A stretch of 64,000 bases of DNA, from the NCBI GenBank assembly GCA_016714445.1, contig JADJNF010000009.1, forward strand, positions 434,001-498,000, in the 5' to 3' direction. Position 1 is the stretch's first letter. The number at the start of each line of letters is the position of its first letter. The notes under the pieces are model-generated. The model saw only the letters and a program-made list of their open reading frames with translations. It ran no database searches and was not told where the DNA came from. Source of the stretch: Saprospiraceae bacterium (GTDB taxonomy: Bacteria > Bacteroidota > Bacteroidia > Chitinophagales > Saprospiraceae). Position numbers and translations under genes: made by a program. Shown here one piece after another: positions 55,922 through 63,891 of the stretch.

Positions 55922-56893
55922 TTAAGTCCTTTTAAATGCTTTATTTATTCGTTGTAAATATGTCATAAGTTCTCTATCTACAATTGCACCTGTTGTAACA
56001 TCATTTAAAGGAAAAATCGCATTTAAATAGTTTAAATCTTCGTCATAATCTGTCAAAATAGTTTGTCCATTATGTTCGTCAACATATCTGGTCATCCATC
56101 TATTGGTTGCAGCAATATCATCTTCAAACATTGTATGGGTTACATAAGTAAACCCATATGGAGCATATTTGTCAGTCGTTTGAAATATTGTCCAAGGACA
56201 AACATCAATTTTTAATGCACTTGCTTTAATCTTGATATTTAAAATTGAATTTACCAAAATGGCAACTCTCGGAACTCCGCCAGCTCTTAAGAAAATTGAA
56301 CTGTTCTCAGGATTTATATTGACTAATATGCCATCAATGTCAACTTCAATTTTATTTTGACTAGCAAATTCTTTTTCAAATTGTTCCCAAACATTCTTTC
56401 TGCAAACAATTGGAATTCCTTCATCAGTCATCCCAGAGGCAGTCGCTGTAACTAATGCGAAGTCTCTATTCTTATTAAAGTTTACAGAGCCTATGCCACC
56501 TAAATCTGTCATTAATGTTTTACCGTAAATATCAAATACAATTCCATTTGTACTTACTTTCTCTATATGTCGTGAATGAGCATATTCTCTAGCTGAGGCA
56601 GCTTCAAAAGTCCAATATTGGCCTGGTTTACGAGGGAACCAAGAGGAAATTTGAAAATTTTTCAACCGTAATTTTTGTCCTTTTAGCAATTGTCCTGAAA
56701 GTACTTTTTCCCAAAATATTTTATCTCCTTGAATATTATCAAAGTTATATGCTTCAATCTCAACAATTTTGTCATTATCAAAGTGATCGTGATACCAAAA
56801 ATCCAAATAGTCTTTGAGCCCATAATAATAATACAAAGACTTAATTATATCCCAGCCGGGATTTGATTCAAAAGGATTTATTTCAAAACTCAT
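55922..56893 (-). CDS. Hypothetical protein next to the HD-Hsp90-like ATPase
   Basis: 323 residues, soluble, no signal peptide, no family recognised. Visible features: an aromatic N-terminus (GWDIIKSLYYYYGLKDYLDFWYHDHF), a beta-rich middle (FDIYGKTLMTDLGGIGSVNF; VEVDIDGILVNINPE-like strands) and a C-terminal HNGQTILTDYDEDLNYLN. It is separated from the ATPase gene by 100 bp containing an attC-like palindrome, so it may be a separate cassette rather than an operon partner. A role as partner or effector of the ATPase is only an inference. Confidence 0.6.
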   Translation of the reverse strand: MSFEINPFESNPGWDIIKSLYYYYGLKDYLDFWYHDHFDNDKIVEIEAYNFDNIQGDKIFWEKVLSGQLLKGQKLRLKNFQISSWFPRKPGQYWTFEAASAREYAHSRHIEKVSTNGIVFDIYGKTLMTDLGGIGSVNFNKNRDFALVTATASGMTDEGIPIVCRKNVWEQFEKEFASQNKIEVDIDGILVNINPENSSIFLRAGGVPRVAILVNSILNIKIKASALKIDVCPWTIFQTTDKYAPYGFTYVTHTMFEDDIAATNRWMTRYVDEHNGQTILTDYDEDLNYLNAIFPLNDVTTGAIVDRELMTYLQRINKAFKRT

Positions 56894-56921
56894 TCTAAGT
56901 TGTTTGTTTGTTTAAAATACC

Positions 56922-56987
56922 ACATAACGTCGAAGCTATGTGATGGATGAAGCGATAAAGAATCTATCATCATAGCCAATGTTAGCT
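56922..56987. repeat. attC-like palindrome, site 1
   Basis: Plus strand: ACATAACGTCGAAGCTATG and TGATGG on the left; CATCATAGCCAATGTTAGCT on the right. The outer AAC/GTT positions pair, then GCTATG with CATAGC, with unpaired bases between, as in integron attC sites. GCTATGTGATGG and CATCATAGCC recur at site 2 (61750-61810). Located 3' of the HD-Hsp90-like gene. Confidence 0.5.
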
Positions 56988-56993
56988 GATGTA

Positions 56994-59408
56994 TTATACT
57001 TTCCTACCATCTTCAATCATGTTATTGTCCAGAAGATATGACATTACATTATAAGTTAAAGAAGGGGTAATATTTACTTGTTTTGCTATTATTTGATGTA
57101 ATCCAACTGGCCATTGTCCACTTGGTATAAGATTCTTAATTTCAAATATTTTATCTTGGTCAGGTAACGTCATGTCATATTCATGAAAAATGTCTGAGCT
57201 TGTTAAGTAATTCTGGGTTTCTTCTGTAAGCAAACTAAAAATTCCCGATTCCTTCAATCCTGCAATTATCGCATATTTCATTCGCCCCTTAACAACGGTT
57301 GTCCCGCGTCCAATTATTCTATCTCTTGCAACATCGAATTTAACTTCCTCGTCACCAAGGATATTTATATCGTATGCAAATTTCAGCGCTTTACCAAATA
57401 ACCGATTCGTCCTTTTTAATCCCATACGAAATCCATTTACTGATAAACGATTGCCTCTGTAGTTCAAAAAGACTTCTTTCGGATTTATATGATTAAATGA
57501 GCTGTTTTCGTTAAAACTTAAAAGTTTCAATTTGCCGTTATCATTTTCAAAAGGAAATATTACATATCCTTCTACGTTGTTACTATACCTTTTCATGTCA
57601 AGCACAACATATTTTATGTTATCACTTTCAGCTTTTTGAACTGCGACAGGGTTTAATTGCATGTACTCTGTTCTTATAGTCAACTTCTCAATAATTTCAA
57701 CATCAATTGGAAATTCTGGCCTAACAATGACCGTTTCTAAATAATTTTCAAACTGTCTAAAAAAATATTCTGATATGTATTCATCTTTTAATCTTATATT
57801 GATGATGGTACCTTGATGCCCATTATCATTTTCAGTGATAAATGCCAAACTTTTTTTGTTATTAATTGTAATTATTCTCTCTTTTTTATCACCACGAATG
57901 GAGAAATTGTTCGAGGTTTTTATTTTTAATACATCTGCAAGCATAAAAACAGATATCAATCCAATACCAAAACGAGAGATAGATGTATAGTCTTCGCTTA
58001 ATAATTTCTTAAAATCTGAGGATTTGTAATAACTACTTCCAACCTTAAACAAGTATTCGGAAATAACAAAATAATCCATGCCAATTCCATTATCGTATAC
58101 TTCTAACCAATGTTTGCCAAATTCATCTTTCCAATGCCTTATTTTTATTTTAGGTATATATTTATCTCTGGATACTTTACTTAGTACTCGGCATGCATCA
58201 ATTGAATTTTGAATTAATTCACGAAGAGCCACATTAGGAGTAGAATACAATTGCTCTCCCATTAATAATGTCATTATAGAATCGGGATTTAAATGAAGTT
58301 TAAGGTCTTGAAAAACATATCCGATAGACTTTGTCCTAGTTCTAACAATACTCGGGATAGAAATTTTATATTTTTCTAATATTTCCGTATTGTTCATTTT
58401 TAATATTGCAGTAGTATCTTGGATTTCTCTTTGTATAGTTTGTGCGAAGTTAATGACAGAAGCTTCAATAGCAGGGTGCCTACAATCGCCTGAAATTATT
58501 ATTTCTCCTCCGTTTATTTCAATCGAGTGCACTGCCATGTGTTTCTGCCATTCAAATAGTGAAATTTCAGAACCCGGAAGGTCATTATCATTGATTCCTA
58601 GACTTTCAAATAATATCGCAGGTGTCCTTTCCCTGTCGAAATCTAGTATGTCACATATTCTGAGAATTGCGCAACAAAATTGAATATTTATATATTCTCC
58701 ACCGATGGCCAAATTCCTTGAATACCTACTTTCAAAAGGTGAAGTCATTTCTCCAAGAACTATAGCAGGCAAATTGTGACTTTCGCAAATGTCAATTAAC
58801 AAATCTTCAAATGTGGCCCCATTATATTCAAACAAATCAGTTCTGCCACTTGTAATTTTAATTGTATTAATGATCTCTTTGTACCTTTCTTTAGTTGCAT
58901 GCCTCTTTCTTAATATTTCCGATAAAATAAATTCTTGAATTTGAAATAACTCCTGTTCTAAAAAACTTTTATCTTCTCCTATTGCAAATTCATGCTTTTT
59001 TCTTATTGCTTCTAGTCGTTCTGAAATGACTGGACTATCTTGCAAGAAATCTTTATAGGTATTCCCTCTAAGAAATTCGGTTCTTTCTTGAACTGTAATG
59101 GACATACCAACATCATGTATAAATGCACTCATTATAATTAATGAGATATCCAGAATGGTTAAGTTCGGTTTACAGGTTTCGTCAATTATATTACCAGCTA
59201 AATGAATTATTTTCTTTGCGTGCTCGGGATTATGTAATGTATAATTTCTAAAAGGTCCAGAGTTAATCAAATTTAACATTGGAGTGGTTATTTCAATTAT
59301 CTTTTCAACCTTGCCCAGTAAGTCTGTAGATGTATTGCTCTTAAATTGAAGAATTTTGAAGAGTTCGCAATCTTGGATTGTTGCTGGAGAATTATTTATT
59401 ATCTTCAT
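56994..59408 (-). CDS. HD-domain and Hsp90-like (GHKL) ATPase protein, conflict-system type
   Basis: 804 residues. The N-terminal HD-like domain has HNPEH (59-63) and HD at 98-99 (AFIHDVGMS), separated as in metal-dependent HD phosphohydrolases. The GHKL ATPase follows: N-box ALRELIQNSIDACR (about 390-400), YDNGIGM (about 438), FKVGSSYY and FGIGLISVFM (about 480). A middle domain and a C-terminal winged-helix-like end (LHQIIAKQVNITPSLTYNVMSYLLDNNM) complete it. HD fused to Hsp90-like ATPase with a winged helix is known from predicted anti-phage or conflict systems, where the HD part may cleave nucleotides or nucleic acid. This single-protein version has no known effector beside it except the unknown 323-residue protein. 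Confidence 0.82.
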   Translation of the reverse strand: MKIINNSPATIQDCELFKILQFKSNTSTDLLGKVEKIIEITTPMLNLINSGPFRNYTLHNPEHAKKIIHLAGNIIDETCKPNLTILDISLIIMSAFIHDVGMSITVQERTEFLRGNTYKDFLQDSPVISERLEAIRKKHEFAIGEDKSFLEQELFQIQEFILSEILRKRHATKERYKEIINTIKITSGRTDLFEYNGATFEDLLIDICESHNLPAIVLGEMTSPFESRYSRNLAIGGEYINIQFCCAILRICDILDFDRERTPAILFESLGINDNDLPGSEISLFEWQKHMAVHSIEINGGEIIISGDCRHPAIEASVINFAQTIQREIQDTTAILKMNNTEILEKYKISIPSIVRTRTKSIGYVFQDLKLHLNPDSIMTLLMGEQLYSTPNVALRELIQNSIDACRVLSKVSRDKYIPKIKIRHWKDEFGKHWLEVYDNGIGMDYFVISEYLFKVGSSYYKSSDFKKLLSEDYTSISRFGIGLISVFMLADVLKIKTSNNFSIRGDKKERIITINNKKSLAFITENDNGHQGTIINIRLKDEYISEYFFRQFENYLETVIVRPEFPIDVEIIEKLTIRTEYMQLNPVAVQKAESDNIKYVVLDMKRYSNNVEGYVIFPFENDNGKLKLLSFNENSSFNHINPKEVFLNYRGNRLSVNGFRMGLKRTNRLFGKALKFAYDINILGDEEVKFDVARDRIIGRGTTVVKGRMKYAIIAGLKESGIFSLLTEETQNYLTSSDIFHEYDMTLPDQDKIFEIKNLIPSGQWPVGLHQIIAKQVNITPSLTYNVMSYLLDNNMIEDGRKV

Positions 59409-59498
59409 ATAACCAGTAAGTTTGAATTTAAAATAAGCGAAACTCCTTCGTACCTATCGCCCTCATAACTCCTTGATTTTCTGCTCATATTAAATATA

Positions 59499-59506
59499 CA
59501 AATATA
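59499..59506 (-). promoter_or_regulatory. TAnnTTTG promoter box for the HD-Hsp90-like gene
   Basis: TATATTTG on the minus strand, giving a leader of about 85 nt. A TTG at the approximate -33 distance lies upstream. The stretch 59507-60056 otherwise shows only degenerate repeat text related to 650-1100. Confidence 0.5.
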
Positions 59507-60056
59507 CGAATGTTTATTAATACAATATTCCTTTTTTAATCTTTACTTCCCCATGTTCAAACGTCTCAAAAATAATCTGCAATCGGCTTTTTTATCACTT
59601 TGGTCCATGACAAGTCTGATACCTGTACGGTACAAAGATAAAACCCAACTTATTTCTCAACGGTGCGCAGTCCACTCACTTCATCATTTTCACCTATCCC
59701 AATGTTCAGAAACTTCTCTTTGTCTTCCTCCCATCCTGATAACTCTGACAAATGTAAATTATCTTAAGAATATAAAAAACATTTCGGGTATAAAAGTTTT
59801 TTTAGTGATGAGTTATGAGATGTGAGAGACTTGCCCGATTACCATGCAATGGCCAAGCGGGTGAGTTACGAAAGATACGTGCGCAGGTCACCCCTTCAGG
59901 AAATGGGGCTTGCCTGCTTCGTATTTGTCAAGACCTTAGCGGCTTGAGCAAGCCGGGTAGCGAAGGCAGTAATTATATTGGCAAGGTTTTCTTTTGTAGC
60001 TATACCGGAATCCAGTACTATGATGGACTTTCACTCCACATAGTGTGATCCAGGCC

Positions 60057-60284
60057 AGTGCTCTGTCCAGATAAAAAGTTAAATTATAATGGCCGTTATT
60101 TTTTTAAAGATCAAGAAGAAGAGCGTAAAGAAATCGTCGCAAACGATTTTAGGTCTGAACTGTGGACGCCGTGCCACAGCTTGGGCGACATCTTATAAAT
60201 AATCAATGAACGGCGAGTATTTTTAACGCAGAGATTTGAAAAAAGAACCACATTTCATTAAGTTATTTATTTGGACAGAGCACT
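60057..60284. mobile_element. MITE-like element, 228 bp, AGTGCTCTGTCC ends
   Basis: Terminal inverted repeats AGTGCTCTGTCCAGATAAAA (60057) and the complement of TTATTTATTTGGACAGAGCACT (right end at 60284) match over about 20 bp with few mismatches. The right end is followed at once by another GCTCTGTCC, forming GGACAGAGC-ACTAGC-GCTCTGTCC. No coding capacity; a non-autonomous relic. No target duplication is obvious. Confidence 0.65.
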
Positions 60285-60348
60285 AGCGCTCTGTCCATTT
60301 AGGTTAGAACGGTGATTAATATTGCTTTCATATGCTTTTTAACGTTCG

Positions 60349-60712
60349 GTGATTACTTTGCAACACGACGTGATTACTTTGCAGCACGCAGTGATTTCTT
60401 TGCAACACGCGGTGATTTCTTTGTAACACGCGGTGATTTCTTTGTAACACGCGGATGTTTCTTTGTAACACGCGGATGTTTCTTTGTAACACGCCGATGT
60501 TTCTTTGCAAAACGCCGATGTTTCTTTGTAACACGCGGATGTTTCTTTGTAACACGCGAAAGTTTCTTTGCAACACGCGGATGTTTCTTTGTAACACGCG
60601 GATGTTTCTTTGCAACGTCCGGATGTTTCTTTGCAACGTCCGGTGTTTTCTTAGCAACACGCCGATGTTTCTTTGCAACACGCAGTGATTTCTTTGCAAC
60701 ACGCAGTGATTT
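60349..60712. repeat. Tandem array of a 21-bp unit, 17 full copies
   Basis: Units GTGATTTCTTTGCAACACGCG or GATGTTTCTTTGTAACACGCG, all exactly 21 bp, with block-like sharing of variants between neighbours. Because 21 is a multiple of three and the unit has no stop in several frames, both strands show long open frames (for example repeating RVTKKHP or CFFVTRG). These are not believable genes. Confidence 0.9.
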
Positions 60713-60949
60713 ACAACACCCATTGACCAATATTTGGACAAAAACAACCGTTTGGCAAAGTTGGCTCAACTCATACCCTGAGACAGTAAAGTAAATATTT
60801 ATCGGTTAAAGTTAATGAATCAGAAGTTGGGAGCCGATTGTATAAATCCTTGTGTAGCAATAGGAGCAATGATTATTAAACATATAAATGATTTTAGTGA
60901 CGGAGAGACAGTGCTTTACATACAGGAGAATGTGTACATTTCTCATACA

Positions 60950-61232
60950 CACGAAAGTTTTCTCTCCGTGGCAAGTGATAAAATATACTAATAAAGCCTT
61001 GTCATCTATCTGCATTGGAACGGGAATAATTAAGACACCTTTCGATACCCTCATATAATACACAGTTTAGCCTGGCCTTTGATGGGATTTTCACCCTGTA
61101 GGATTAATCAATCCAACGTAGTGAAAGTCTGGCAGAGTTTATCCGACTGGCGGACTAACGAAGGTACAGTTCTCCGACTGAGGCGGATTCATGGTTTGTG
61201 TGGCGCACAGTACGAACACTTGGTTGTTGGTG
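60950..61232. repeat. Long dispersed repeat, copy D (partial, distal half)
   Basis: ACTAATAAAGCCTTGTCATC, then the stem TTTCACCCTGTAGGAT with ATCCAACGTAGTGAAA, TCTGGCAGAGTTTATCCGAC, GAAGGTACAGTTCTCCGACT and the end ACGAACACTTGGTTGTTGG. It stops six bases before the minus-strand gene at 61239. Confidence 0.75.
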
Positions 61233-61238
61233 GCAGTA

Positions 61239-61721
61239 TTATTTGATTCCATTTTCATATTGGGTAGTTATTTTTAATGAGAACAATCTTATCAGATAAT
61301 ATAAAATTGCTCCCGCAATTCCTGCAGGTATGTCATTCACATCAGAAGTTGTAGCGGTTGATTGAGATAGTTCGATAACCACAACAACAGAAATTGATAT
61401 TAAAGTTGCAATAGAAATACTTCTCCTTTTTGTAACTTCAAAGCGTGAAAATTTATAAGATGCAGAAGATTTTAATAATGTGAAGTTTATAATACCATCT
61501 ATTATATAAGTCATTATGTAACCATTGACAAAGTCACCAAAATTATAATAATAGTAATTTTGAAGATTTTGATTTACTGGCAAAATCTGATGTGAAGTTC
61601 TTGCGCTCAACCTGAATGATTCTTGCCATAAGACCAAAAAGAAAACTGCTGTTTCAATAAACCAGGGTCTTGCCAAAAATGAAAGAAGCGATTTATATTT
61701 AGATTCTTTTTCCATTTTCAC
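61239..61721 (-). CDS. VanZ-like small membrane protein (tentative)
   Basis: 160 residues with four helices (FIETAVFFLVLWQESFRL, FVNGYIMTYIIDGIINFTLL, ISIATLISISVVVVIELSQS, IPAGIAGAILYYLIRLF). The segment TSDVNDIPAGIAGAILYYLI recalls the TxDxxDxxxNxxGaxxG motif of VanZ-like proteins. The function is unknown. It is a single gene, bounded by repeat D downstream and an attC-like site upstream. Confidence 0.6.
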   Translation of the reverse strand: MKMEKESKYKSLLSFLARPWFIETAVFFLVLWQESFRLSARTSHQILPVNQNLQNYYYYNFGDFVNGYIMTYIIDGIINFTLLKSSASYKFSRFEVTKRRSISIATLISISVVVVIELSQSTATTSDVNDIPAGIAGAILYYLIRLFSLKITTQYENGIK

Positions 61722-61749
61722 TACTTATTAGGGTATTTAAAATATTAAT

Positions 61750-61810
61750 GCTAACGGCTATGGCTATGTGACGGCTGATAGGGAAGCTGTACATCATGGC
61801 CTTTGTTTTA
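61750..61810. repeat. attC-like palindrome, site 2
   Basis: Plus strand: GCTAACGGCTATGGCTATG, TGACGGC on the left; GTACATCATGGCCTTTGTTT on the right. GCTAAC pairs poorly with GTTTTA, but GGCTATG/CATGGCC and ATGTGAC/GTACAT pair well. It shares GCTATGTGAYGG and CATCATRGCC with site 1. It is 3' of the antitoxin gene. Confidence 0.5.
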
Positions 61811-61822
61811 ATCTAGCCATTC

Positions 61823-62137
61823 TTATTCACTTATAATCAATTTTTGTTTATCGATTTCAACACTAAATTTCACCTTAGCATCCAAAGCATCAAAAACCTT
61901 TAAAATCGTTGCAAATCTAGCATCTGTCGCAGAGTTCTCCACTCTTGAAATTTGTGCCTTCTTCACTCCATCGAGTTCACCAAGTTGTTCTTGAGTTAAA
62001 TTTTTCGCCTTTCTTGCTTTTTTGATGGCATCACCCAAGAGTTCAATTCTCAATTCTTGTTCAAATCTTTCACATTTCTTTATTCCACGTTTACCATTGT
62101 GTATGTCTAACACTTCCTCAAAACTAGTTGTCTTCAT
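61823..62137 (-). CDS. XRE-family antitoxin (HigA-like)
   Basis: Start chosen at ATG 62137; the upstream TTG belongs to the toxin frame end. About 104 residues. HTH: LLGDAIKKARKAKNLTQEQLGELDGVKKAQISRVENSATDARFATILKVFDALDAKV at about 34-90. The order toxin then antitoxin, 13 nt apart, is the HigBA order. HigA binds its own promoter and neutralises HigB. Here the toxin gene is broken, so the antitoxin may be an orphan kept for regulation or protection. Confidence 0.85.
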   Translation of the reverse strand: MKTTSFEEVLDIHNGKRGIKKCERFEQELRIELLGDAIKKARKAKNLTQEQLGELDGVKKAQISRVENSATDARFATILKVFDALDAKVKFSVEIDKQKLIISE

Positions 62138-62150
62138 TCCACTACTTTTT

Positions 62151-62476
62151 TTATTCAAAATATTTATCTTTCATAGCTTTGGCTTTTAAAATTTCAGATT
62201 TTTCAGGTTTATCGCTTTTCTTAATGATTCTGTGCGTTGCGATAACCAAAGTGTTTGTTGTTCTGTTTTGTCCCAAAATGCAAAAATTCTGTTATGGCTA
62301 CCAAAATTTTGGGTTCGGAAATACCAAATTCAATCTTGTAATAGTTTAAACAATTTTGGGTCTTTTTTGGATTTTGCCATTTCCATTTTAAAAAAGATTT
62401 TGTCCTTTGCTTTGACAGGAATTTTCATTAAATAATCAAAGGATAAGGGCAAAAATTCTATCTCAGAAAATTCCAA
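62151..62476 (-). pseudogene. HigB-like (Gp49/RelE) toxin gene, disrupted
   Basis: From TTG 62476: FSEIEFLPLSFDYLMKIPVKAKDKIFF, then KKDPKLFKLLQD, a stop codon (TGA), and in the same frame IWYFRTQNFGSHNRIFAFWDKTEQQT. A frame change follows, and the end LVIATHRIIKKSDKPEKSEILKAKAMKDKYFE reads in another frame to TAA at 62151. The pieces line up with phage Gp49-like HigB toxins of about 110 residues. One stop and one frameshift make it non-functional as written. It lies 13 nt before the antitoxin start. Confidence 0.78.
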
Positions 62477-62657
62477 GTTATAACGTTTTTACAAAAAAAT
62501 TAGTTGCTTAATTGCGAAACAAATTTATTTTCTGTGTAATTTCATTTTTGGTCGATCACAGTTCAATTGGATCGTGAGTGCTTATGAAGGAAGCGATCCC
62601 TGATTATAGCTTGTTACATGCTGTTGTTCTTTTTATTTAGGGTTTTATTTCAATGTA

Positions 62658-63098
62658 TTATTTATCAAATTCAAAATAGTAAGTGAATCTTTGTTTGCCA
62701 AAAGGAGAATCTCCGGAGCCATTCAAAATTAAACTATTTTCAAATATTTGAAAATTATATCTACTATTTGTAAAGAGGATAGTATCTCCAATTAATTCAT
62801 ATGGCATTGCTGAATAAGCAAATAATTCCAAACCTTTATTTATGATGGTGTATTCAATTCTTAAGCTATCACTCCAACTCCAAATTTGATATTCATTTTC
62901 AAAGTTAAAAAAAGCTGTATCTTTTACACGAGGTTTTGCTGGAAAACTTATTAACTTTCCTGGACTTGCTGTTGGTGCATCTAATTTATCTATTTTAATT
63001 AGCCGCCAACGACTATTCAATGTTGGATCTTCAGGTGGATTACAAGAAAATATAACCAAACTGAGAATTATAATACAGAGTATTTTCACTAATTTCAT
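62658..63098 (-). CDS. Hypothetical lipoprotein
   Basis: 146 residues. The signal ends VIFSC, with Cys at 19. Mature part: RWRLIKIDKLDAPTASPGKL, then strands AFFNFENEYQIWSW, RIEYTIINKGLELFAY and QRFTYYFEF, the pattern of small lipocalin-like lipoproteins (META or DUF-type). No precise family. It is a single gene followed by repeat E upstream of it. Confidence 0.7.
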   Translation of the reverse strand: MKLVKILCIIILSLVIFSCNPPEDPTLNSRWRLIKIDKLDAPTASPGKLISFPAKPRVKDTAFFNFENEYQIWSWSDSLRIEYTIINKGLELFAYSAMPYELIGDTILFTNSRYNFQIFENSLILNGSGDSPFGKQRFTYYFEFDK

Positions 63099-63339
63099 AA
63101 CAGTAAAACGCTAAATATTAAAACTTATTTAATAAATCGCATTAATATTGATTTTATTTATATTGAGTATAAGAATTTTGACTAATTAATAATAGTCATT
63201 TCATTTTTTTTTCTAATTTTAAAATAAATCTACAATTCAACATTTTTAGTCTCTTATTTCATATTGAACATTTAATACAGCTAAATAAAATAGATCTACT
63301 TTTATATAGTTTGGTTTGAAACCCCTCAAAAATTGCCTA

Positions 63340-63885
63340 CTACACAAAGGAAAGTTGAACGATGCCGGTGCCGGATAAAAGGGTAACGCTTTCAATTAAA
63401 TGGGCTCTCAATACTATCTTTTGATTTAATTTAACGTCAAATATAATCAGGATACTTTAAACTCAAAATAAATTGGTTTGCGAAAAATTTATTATCCAAT
63501 GTATTCATTTTGAGATTAATGGCGACAGAATTATTTATCACGATGAAGACATGAGTATCATCGTCTTTAAATAAATAATTCTCGTCGGTATATTTCAGGA
63601 TGATTTCCGAAAGTTTTCCGGCGATGGCACCATATGAAATATACTTCTGAAGCCTTTGTAATCAACTCTCCTAAAGGAATAGAAATAGTCAAGTCGCCTG
63701 TCAATGTCCTCATAATTTACCTAAAATCGTTTGCTCGCCTGTGGTGGGTTATTTCACCCCGTAGGATTAATCTATCCAACGGGGTGAAAGTCTGGCCCCA
63801 CTATCCGACTACGGCAGGTATAGTTCTCTGCCTTCGGCGGATTCATCGCTTGACTTGCAGCCACGACGAACGCTTAGTTGTTTTA
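63340..63885. repeat. Long dispersed repeat, copy E, interrupted by the TATAC element
   Basis: TACACAAAGGAAAGTTGAAC, GGTAACGCTTTCAATTAAAT, AATTTAACGTCAAATATAAT, then after the inserted element TTTCAGGATGATTTCCGAAA, the perfect stem TTTCACCCCGTAGGAT with ATCCAACGGGGTGAAA, and the end ACGAACGCTTAGTTG. It ends seven bases before the stop codon of the gene at 63892. Confidence 0.78.
63453..63592 (+). repeat. TATAC-ended hairpin element, copy 3, nested in repeat copy E
   Basis: TTAAACTCAAAATAAATTGG at the left, CCAATGTATTCATTTTGAG, a GATGAAGAC...ATCATCGTC hairpin, and the end CGTCGGTATA. It lies exactly between AATCAGGATA and TATTTCAGGATG, which are adjacent in copies B and C. Confidence 0.75.
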
Positions 63886-63891
63886 CATCAT

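Noticed and set aside
59553..59825. 90-codon plus-strand frame
   Set aside because: Low-complexity Ser/Leu/His composition, no start context, and overlap with degenerate repeat text.
60349..60712. CRISPR array
   Set aside because: Units are contiguous, 21 bp, without unique spacers, and no cas gene is present. The same applies to the array at 29233-29595.
60312..60794. Open frames of 77-160 codons on both strands across the 21-bp array
   Set aside because: They exist only because the unit is 21 bp and lacks stops; translations are pure heptad copies and no frame is preferred.
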